Positions 1 through 4,078 of a stretch of 6,780 nt of DNA are shown one piece after another; positions within the stretch are counted from its first letter, which is position 1; the number at the start of each line of letters is the position of its first letter. Location: NCBI GenBank assembly GCA_947494405.1, contig CANLWQ010000111.1:1-6780 (forward strand), written 5' to 3'. The DNA is from Comamonadaceae bacterium. Lineage in GTDB: Bacteria > Pseudomonadota > Gammaproteobacteria > Burkholderiales > Burkholderiaceae_C. The notes beneath the pieces are model-generated. The model saw only the letters and a program-made list of their open reading frames with translations, was not told the DNA's origin and did no database searches. The translations under genes and the position numbers were made by a program.

Positions 1-221
1 TTGGAGCTCAGCCCCTTTTCCTCAAGAAAGTAAGTGAACTTGCGAATGCGCATGGCGGTGACGTCATACAGCTGTGTTTCGCCCCAAAACGGCAGTAAAT
101 AGGTGTGTAAATAGTCTTTGCGGCGGTTAAGCGTTTGGGCACTTAAGCGTGGTGATGCGTGCGCTAAATAAACTTCAGCGAGTTCTTTAAATGGGTGAGA
201 CTCGCTGATTTGATTAGGCAA
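1..221 (-). CDS. Tyrosine recombinase / phage-type integrase, N-terminal part (cut by window edge)
   Basis: The reading frame runs leftward and leaves the window after 73 codons, so only the N-terminus is visible. Residues about 9 to 70 look like the SAM-like core-binding domain of tyrosine recombinases: an FKELAEVYLAH helix, then SAQTLNRRKDYL, then LLPFWGETQLYDVT and a closing helix ending in FLEEKGLSS. This is the usual order in phage and transposon integrases. The catalytic domain with its R-H-R-Y residues would lie outside, so activity cannot be judged. The start is inferred to be TTG at 219-221: an in-frame TGA lies three codons upstream of it, no ATG lies between, and an AGGGAG ribosome binding site sits 7 bases before it. 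The start overlaps the stop of the globin gene, which suggests coupled translation from one transcript. Family assignment is by pattern recognition; XerC/D-like or element-encoded integrase cannot be separated. Confidence 0.72.
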   Translation of the reverse strand, partial: MPNQISESHPFKELAEVYLAHASPRLSAQTLNRRKDYLHTYLLPFWGETQLYDVTAMRIRKFTYFLEEKGLSS

Positions 222-750
222 TGATCAACTCCCTGAGGCCTTCGACACGCATCATGACCAGCGCAATATCGGGTTTGCTCATACCCGCTGCTGTCAGCAC
301 ATCTTTGAGCACATCGGCAACTTCGTCGAAATGCATGCTGTGTATATGGAACTTTGCATGTGCAGTGTACATGTCCCGACCGGTATAGAACTCTGCGGGT
401 TTACCCATGACATAAGCCACAAACTTGACCGTGTGCTCGGCCAAATTTTCCAAATCGATGCCTTCAAAATAAGCCGCCAAATGGTGTCTGGCCAAGATTT
501 CTTGGTGAAAAGCTTTGACAACTTTAGCAATGGTGGGGATGCCGCCATATTTATCAAAAAGCGTGATCGACGGATCAACTTCAGGGGTTTGGGGCTGTGC
601 TTGTGAAGACTCATCCTCAGCAGGCGTCACTGCTTTTTTGCCAAAAGCCGAACCCTGACTCTCATGAAAATCGCGTGAACCGCACTTCGCACATTTCATG
701 GGTTTGGGTTCGTCGGCAGCGACTCCACACTTGCTACAAACTTTTGCCAT
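214..750 (-). CDS. Zinc-ribbon / group I truncated hemoglobin fusion protein
   Basis: The 178-residue protein has two parts. Residues 1-30 form a small zinc ribbon with two CxxC knuckles (C5-x2-C8 and C20-x2-C23). Residues 31-62 are a polar, probably disordered linker. Residues 63-178 match a truncated (2-on-2) hemoglobin of group I: LFDKYGG at the start, a VVKAFH helix B, a TVKFVAYVMGKP stretch in helix E, and proximal heme histidine H131 in the TAHAKFHI segment. By eye alignment B10 is H82 and E10 is H106. A His at E10 is the internal heme ligand in cyanobacterial GlbN, so hexacoordinate heme is possible; this is inference. Such globins bind O2 or NO in the cytoplasm. The ATG at 748-750 has only a weak GAGA ribosome site 5 bases upstream. 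The fusion with a zinc ribbon is unusual and may serve binding of protein, nucleic acid or metal. It overlaps the integrase-like gene downstream. Confidence 0.88.
   Translation of the reverse strand: MAKVCSKCGVAADEPKPMKCAKCGSRDFHESQGSAFGKKAVTPAEDESSQAQPQTPEVDPSITLFDKYGGIPTIAKVVKAFHQEILARHHLAAYFEGIDLENLAEHTVKFVAYVMGKPAEFYTGRDMYTAHAKFHIHSMHFDEVADVLKDVLTAAGMSKPDIALVMMRVEGLRELIIA
229..234 (-). promoter_or_regulatory. Ribosome binding site for the integrase-like gene, inside the globin gene
   Basis: On the minus strand AGGGAG lies 7 bases before the TTG at 219-221. This near-consensus Shine-Dalgarno sequence decides the start of the integrase-like gene. It lies within the last codons of the globin gene, as expected for translational coupling. 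Confidence 0.55.
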
Positions 751-801
751 GGTTATCTCAATTGAAATCTGTTAAAAAAACGGGCAAACCCTAACCTAAA
801 C

Positions 802-830
802 ATATTAAATTTCTTATTTCTCAATTTGAA
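802..830 (-). promoter_or_regulatory. Candidate sigma-70 promoter for the globin-integrase pair
   Basis: On the minus strand TTCAAA (825-830) and TAATAT (802-807) are separated by exactly 17 bases. Each hexamer matches the sigma-70 consensus at 4 of 6 positions. The stretch is AT-rich and lies about 50 bases before the globin ATG. No operator for a known O2 or NO regulator was recognised beside it. Confidence 0.38.
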
Positions 831-931
831 GGTGTCGATTTACAACGGCGCGAAACTTGCTTCTTGGTTGCCAGTGTCAATATTCCATTGGCTGTAACCG
901 CGGGCTATCAAGCTGGCAAAAGGGGCAATAC

Positions 932-1237
932 ATGTTGAAAGCGCTTTCTTTGGTATTCATTTCCATACTTTTCAGCCCTCTTGCCCATGCCGAACACTGG
1001 CGGTATTGCGCCGCCAACGCACCCGAATCCACCCCTTGCAAAGCCTTTGTGGCCTCGGCCATTTCGGGTCGTGTTCCCGACACCGACAGCAACGAGGTGC
1101 CACGTTACGCCTCAGCCAACCCCGTGTCTTTGGCGATCAGCCCTATGCAAACAGGCAATGTGCCCAGCTTTGGCCATGCACCCCCCAGCGCATTGCAGCC
1201 CTTTGTCCAAATGTCCGCTTTGATATTGGTGAGATAA
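932..1237 (+). CDS. Small Sec-exported protein of unknown function, possibly frameshifted at its C-terminus
   Basis: As read, 101 residues. Residues 1-20 are a clear signal peptide (charged start, hydrophobic core, AHA before E21), so the mature protein is periplasmic or secreted. The mature part starts EHWRYC and has two cysteines, C26 and C36, that could pair. The start is the ATG at 932-934 because an AGGGG ribosome site lies 6 bases before it; earlier in-frame codons would spoil the signal peptide. The last residues (FVQMSALILVR) look unnatural and use rare ATA and AGA codons. Another frame over the same bases reads RIAALCPNVRFDIGEINT and ends in a TGA overlapping the next ATG as ATGA. 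One missing base in a C run (1122-1125 or 1181-1186) would join the two frames. No family was recognised. It is probably co-transcribed with the coiled-coil membrane protein that follows. Confidence 0.66.
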   Translation: MLKALSLVFISILFSPLAHAEHWRYCAANAPESTPCKAFVASAISGRVPDTDSNEVPRYASANPVSLAISPMQTGNVPSFGHAPPSALQPFVQMSALILVR

Positions 1238-1241
1238 ACAC

Positions 1242-1928
1242 ATGAACACACATGTCCATTCCTCCTCAGCGGTTGTGTCAGGTTTTCAGCTAAACCCTTG
1301 GACGCTTTGGCTGATGCTGCAAGTCGCCTTCATTGTTGGCATCACCATGGTGACTTTGTGGGCCTTGCCACAAGACATGCAAAGCGAGCGCGAACGTCTT
1401 GATATTGAACACACGATTGAAGAACGCACCCTGTGGCAGCAACTCAATGCCCGTCAGTGCAATTTGGCGGATGAAAGCGTGCAAACTTTGCAGCAGCAAC
1501 TCAGCGCCTACAACAACAATGGCCGAGCTCAGGTTCAAGCGAATATCGATCAACTCAAACTCAAGCTCAACGAGGCCCAAGCCATGGTCGATTACGCCGT
1601 GTTGCAAGGCTATCCCAACGGCATGATCGTGCGCGAAGAAATCACCAAAGTGAATTTGTACAAAAAGAAAATTGCCGAGCAACGTTGGGAAGACCAAAGC
1701 TTTAGCTACGACTTGATTGCCGACCCCGATATGCGCAATTACGCGGTGCAGTGCGCCAGCAACGATGGCTTGCTGTCACAAGCCCGCTCCGAGCTTGATA
1801 ACGCCAATGTGCAGCACGCTCAGACCCAACGTCAGCGAACTGTTATCTATTTATTGGCCTGCTTAAGCTACATTTTGTTGGCCATGGGCAGCTTGGCTTT
1901 TCAACAACGTCGCAACCGCATCCGTTAA
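1242..1928 (+). CDS. Two-span inner-membrane protein with periplasmic coiled coil, unknown function
   Basis: The 228-residue protein has a hydrophobic segment near residues 19-42 and a second near 200-220, followed by a basic tail (QQRRNRIR). Charge distribution suggests both ends are cytoplasmic and the roughly 155-residue middle is periplasmic. The middle is rich in Gln, Glu, Leu and Lys with heptad-like spacing (about 45-115 and again 175-200), so coiled coil is likely. C73 and C171 in the periplasmic part could form a disulfide. The ATG at 1242 has a GGTGAG ribosome site 8 bases upstream. It starts 4 bases after the stop of the small exported protein as read, and would overlap it by 4 bases if that gene is frameshifted, so the two are likely one operon and may work together in the envelope. 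The topology resembles polysaccharide co-polymerases of the Wzz type, but no Wzz motif was seen and none is claimed. Confidence 0.8.
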   Translation: MNTHVHSSSAVVSGFQLNPWTLWLMLQVAFIVGITMVTLWALPQDMQSERERLDIEHTIEERTLWQQLNARQCNLADESVQTLQQQLSAYNNNGRAQVQANIDQLKLKLNEAQAMVDYAVLQGYPNGMIVREEITKVNLYKKKIAEQRWEDQSFSYDLIADPDMRNYAVQCASNDGLLSQARSELDNANVQHAQTQRQRTVIYLLACLSYILLAMGSLAFQQRRNRIR

Positions 1929-1930
1929 CC

Positions 1931-1950
1931 TAAGGCTTTTCGGAGCCTTA
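1931..1950 (+). terminator. Short hairpin between the coiled-coil gene and the GGT-family gene
   Basis: TAAGGCT (1931-1937) and AGCCTTA (1944-1950) are a perfect 7-bp inverted repeat around the loop TTTCGG. It starts 3 bases after the upstream stop codon. Only TCTT follows, so it is at best a weak or partial intrinsic terminator. Its right arm and loop contain the GGAG that looks like the ribosome site of the next gene, so it may instead limit translation. Confidence 0.4.
1942..1945 (+). promoter_or_regulatory. Ribosome binding site deciding the GGT-family start
   Basis: GGAG lies 7 bases before the TTG at 1953-1955 but 13 bases before the ATG at 1959-1961. Spacing therefore favours the TTG start. 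It is partly paired in the 1931-1950 hairpin. Confidence 0.4.
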
Positions 1951-1952
1951 TC

Positions 1953-3575
1953 TTGGACATGCCTACTGGCCGACCGGCCACCCTCAGCCTTCGCGGCATG
2001 GTCACTTCCCCCCACAGCTTGGCCTCTGCAGCTGGCTGCGATGTGTTGCGTGCCGGCGGATCGGCGGTTGACGCGGCCATTGCCACAGCTGCTGTCTTGT
2101 GCGTGATTTACCCACATATGACGGGCATTGGCGGTGACGCCTTTTGGCTGATCCACGACGCCCACACCGGCAAAGTGCGCTACCTGAATGGCGGCGGGCG
2201 GGCCGCAGCCAGCGCCGACCCACGGTTTTTCACTGATAAAGGCTTGAGCGAAGTGCCGTTTCGTGGCGTTTGGCCTGCCACCTTAACCACCCCTGGCGCG
2301 GTGTCGAGTTGGTGCGAAGCGCACAAGGCTTATGGCAAATTGGCCTTATCCCGCGTTTTGGCGTCCGCCATCGATGACGCCCAGAATGGCTACCCTGTCA
2401 GCCAACGGCTGGCGGGATGGATGCAGCGCAGTCAAGCCGAATGCAGTACCCAACTGGGATGGTCTGAACTCTTCACCCCCCAAGGGCTTGTCCCCACCAC
2501 AGGGTCTACTTTGCGCAACCCCGCACTGGCGCGCACCCTCCAAGCGGTGGCCGAGCAAGGCCAAGCCGGTTTTTACCAAGGCGAAACAGGCAAAGCTTTG
2601 GCCGCGCTGGCCAAAGAACACGGCGGTTTTTTCACTGCCCAAGATTTGGCCCAGCAGCAAGCCGAATGGGGCGAGCCGATTGTGGGCAACTACCGCGATC
2701 TGACTCTCTACCAAACCCCGGCACCCACCCAAGGTTTCACGGTGCTGCAAATGCTGAAATTGGTGGAGCCCTTTGAATTGCATAAAAAAGATTTTGATGA
2801 TCCCGAACGCATCCACTTGATGGTGCAGGCCAAGCAAATCAGTTACCACGACCGCGACCGCTGGCTGGGCGACCCCGCCTTCACCGATATGCCCATGGCG
2901 CAGCTGCTGCGCGACAGCTACTTGGATGAGCGCCGCAGCCTGATGGACCCCAACCGTGCTTTGGCATGGGACCAAGTGCCCTCGTATGGCAGTTTGCGCG
3001 GCTACACGGTGTATATAGCGGTGGTAGACGCTCACGGCAACGCCGTGTCTTTGATTCACAGCCTGTATGGCGCTTTTGGCTCTGGCGTGGTGAGCCTTGA
3101 CACCGGCGTACTGCTGCAAAACCGCAGTGCTTATTTTTCTTTGCAAGCCGGCCACCCCAATGTGCTGGCGCCAAAGAAGATTCCCCTGCATACCTTGATC
3201 GCGTCTATTGGCTTTCGCCACAACAAGCTGTGGAGCGTCATGGGCTGTATGGGCGCCGACGGACAGCCGCAAATCCAGTTTCAAGCCTATAGCCATATGC
3301 TGGACCACGGCATGGACATTCAACAAGCGGTGGAAGCACCGCGCTGGCTGTCAGGGCGGTTCGCCCTGGGCGAGGCGCGTGACACCCTGCATGTGGAGAG
3401 CCGCTTAGGGGCCAAAACCTTAGATGCCTTGGCAGCCAAAGGCCATGTGCTCAACCGCTGGGGGCCTTGGAATGAACTGGCTGGCCACGCCCACGGCATC
3501 ACCTTGGAAGGGCCTCAGCAAACCCGCTTTGGCGGCAGTGACCCGCGCAGCGATGGCGCAGCTGTGGGTTACTGA
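1953..3575 (+). CDS. Gamma-glutamyltransferase-family Ntn hydrolase, cytoplasmic type
   Basis: The 540-residue protein has the whole GGT fold. The N-terminal half shows GGSAVDAAIATA (36-47), the TGIGGDAF signature (57-64), a probable carboxylate-binding Arg in NGGGRAA (R83), and a PATLTTPGAVSSW stretch. The small subunit would start at T352 in RGYTVYIAVVDAHGN, aligned with the catalytic Thr of E. coli GGT that is freed by self-cleavage. SLIHSLYGAFGSG, LLQNRSAYFS, MGADGQPQ and AVEAPRW follow as in the YwrD-like branch. No signal peptide is present, unlike periplasmic GGTs, so it should act in the cytoplasm. The reaction may be hydrolysis of gamma-glutamyl bonds such as in glutathione, or another amide; the relatives include oxamate amidohydrolase HpxW, so the substrate is open. 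The residue before the catalytic Thr is Tyr where Asp is common. The start is probably TTG 1953 by ribosome-site spacing; ATG 1959 is the alternative. Confidence 0.87.
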   Translation: MDMPTGRPATLSLRGMVTSPHSLASAAGCDVLRAGGSAVDAAIATAAVLCVIYPHMTGIGGDAFWLIHDAHTGKVRYLNGGGRAAASADPRFFTDKGLSEVPFRGVWPATLTTPGAVSSWCEAHKAYGKLALSRVLASAIDDAQNGYPVSQRLAGWMQRSQAECSTQLGWSELFTPQGLVPTTGSTLRNPALARTLQAVAEQGQAGFYQGETGKALAALAKEHGGFFTAQDLAQQQAEWGEPIVGNYRDLTLYQTPAPTQGFTVLQMLKLVEPFELHKKDFDDPERIHLMVQAKQISYHDRDRWLGDPAFTDMPMAQLLRDSYLDERRSLMDPNRALAWDQVPSYGSLRGYTVYIAVVDAHGNAVSLIHSLYGAFGSGVVSLDTGVLLQNRSAYFSLQAGHPNVLAPKKIPLHTLIASIGFRHNKLWSVMGCMGADGQPQIQFQAYSHMLDHGMDIQQAVEAPRWLSGRFALGEARDTLHVESRLGAKTLDALAAKGHVLNRWGPWNELAGHAHGITLEGPQQTRFGGSDPRSDGAAVGY

Positions 3576-3591
3576 GGCGGGTTACTGAGGC
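3566..3591. repeat. 13-bp tandem duplication across two convergent stop codons
   Basis: GGGTTACTGAGGC occurs at 3566-3578 and again at 3579-3591, followed by a partial third copy (GGGTT). The first copy holds the TGA of the GGT-family gene (3573-3575). The second holds the TAA of the opposite-strand gene (TTA at 3582-3584). Confidence 0.9.
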
Positions 3592-3977
3592 GGGTTGCTG
3601 CTCAAGGGCATGCTGCACACGCTGTCCATCAATTGTTTATCCACCGCACCAGCATCGGGCTTGAGCCACTTACCGTTGCCGCTGCGCCGCGCCATGATGT
3701 TGCCTGTGGCCATTGGGCCCGACATGGCGTGGATTTGCATCACCCGCGCTTGGGCTTGCTCGCAGTCGTACTCTTCCACCGATCGAAACGATGCAGCTCC
3801 CTGCACATTGGGTTGAGCTAAGTCGTTCAAAATCCAAGCACGCCTATACCCATTGATGAGGTTTAAATTGTCTTTATCGATAAAGAAACGGGCTTGGTCG
3901 GCGTCGGTATGCACCAGTTGCCAATCGGCATGGGCGGCAAAACACATAAAAACCAGCAATATCGGGATTTTTTTCAT
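3582..3977 (-). CDS. Small secreted protein resembling the surface-adhesin E family
   Basis: The 131-residue protein has a Sec signal peptide (MKKIPILLVF core, AHA before D18). The mature part starts DWQLVHTDADQARFFID and continues with a YRRAWILNDL strand, a SVEEYDCE motif with C72, a roughly 20-residue beta segment ending in a GPMATGNI stretch, and C121 near the end. This order (short beta strands with yID and W-x-L-x-D, then E-x-x-C, then a late Cys) is what I recall for the adhesin E domain (Pfam Adhesin_E). C72 and C121 probably form a disulfide. The protein should be periplasmic or surface-exposed; adhesion is not shown by the sequence. The ATG at 3975-3977 has GAGAG about 8 bases upstream. 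It converges with the GGT-family gene with 6 bases between stops and is divergent from the TPS operon. Confidence 0.8.
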   Translation of the reverse strand: MKKIPILLVFMCFAAHADWQLVHTDADQARFFIDKDNLNLINGYRRAWILNDLAQPNVQGAASFRSVEEYDCEQAQARVMQIHAMSGPMATGNIMARRSGNGKWLKPDAGAVDKQLMDSVCSMPLSSNPPQ

Positions 3978-4029
3978 CTTTAGGGCTCTCTTATCTTCAT
4001 TTTTCAGCGGGCGTGCCGAATCAAAGACT

Positions 4030-4049
4030 ACCTGATTTTCTATTCAGGT
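4030..4049. promoter_or_regulatory. Candidate operator: inverted repeat in the divergent region
   Basis: ACCTGA (4030-4035) and TCAGGT (4044-4049) form perfect 6-bp arms around an AT-rich 8-base spacer (TTTTCTAT). The total length and symmetry suit a dimeric repressor or activator. It lies between the adhesin-E-like gene and tpsB, where it could control one or both. No known regulator consensus was matched. Confidence 0.35.
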
Positions 4050-4053
4050 CTCA

Positions 4054-4068
4054 TTCACCGTGGGTGAA
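4054..4068 (+). promoter_or_regulatory. Inverted repeat / short hairpin touching the tpsB ribosome site
   Basis: TTCACC (4054-4059) and GGTGAA (4063-4068) pair perfectly around a 3-base GTG loop. The right arm runs directly into AAAGG, the best ribosome site for tpsB, and a TTTTTT run follows at 4075-4080. As RNA it could mask translation or act as a weak attenuator. As DNA it could be a second operator next to 4030-4049. Confidence 0.3.
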
Positions 4069-4071
4069 AGG
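4067..4071 (+). promoter_or_regulatory. Probable ribosome binding site of tpsB
   Basis: AAAGG lies 7 bases before a TTG at 4079-4081. It is the only well-placed Shine-Dalgarno-like sequence before any in-frame start codon of tpsB; the GTGs at 4013 and 4064 lack one. Confidence 0.4.
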
Positions 4072-4078
4072 TCCTTTT

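Noticed and set aside
758..829. TCAATTGA palindrome and a similar TCAATTTGA in the globin upstream region, considered as FNR or NO-regulator sites.
   Set aside because: Neither matches the TTGAT-N4-ATCAA FNR consensus nor a known NsrR-type site.
857..884. Weak promoter-like pair TTGCTT and AATATT with a 16-base spacer before the small exported protein gene.
   Set aside because: Only 3 of 6 and 4 of 6 matches; too weak to annotate, although a promoter must lie somewhere in this gap if the gene is expressed on its own.
868..919. Inverted repeat TTGCCAG / CTGGCAA with a 38-base loop just before the ribosome site of the small exported protein.
   Set aside because: Seven base pairs with a long loop can occur by chance; no other sign of a riboswitch or leader.
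2346..3326. A 326-codon open frame on the minus strand under the GGT-family gene.
   Set aside because: The plus strand encodes a clear full-length GGT fold with catalytic motifs; the reverse frame has no recognisable domain and follows from codon bias.
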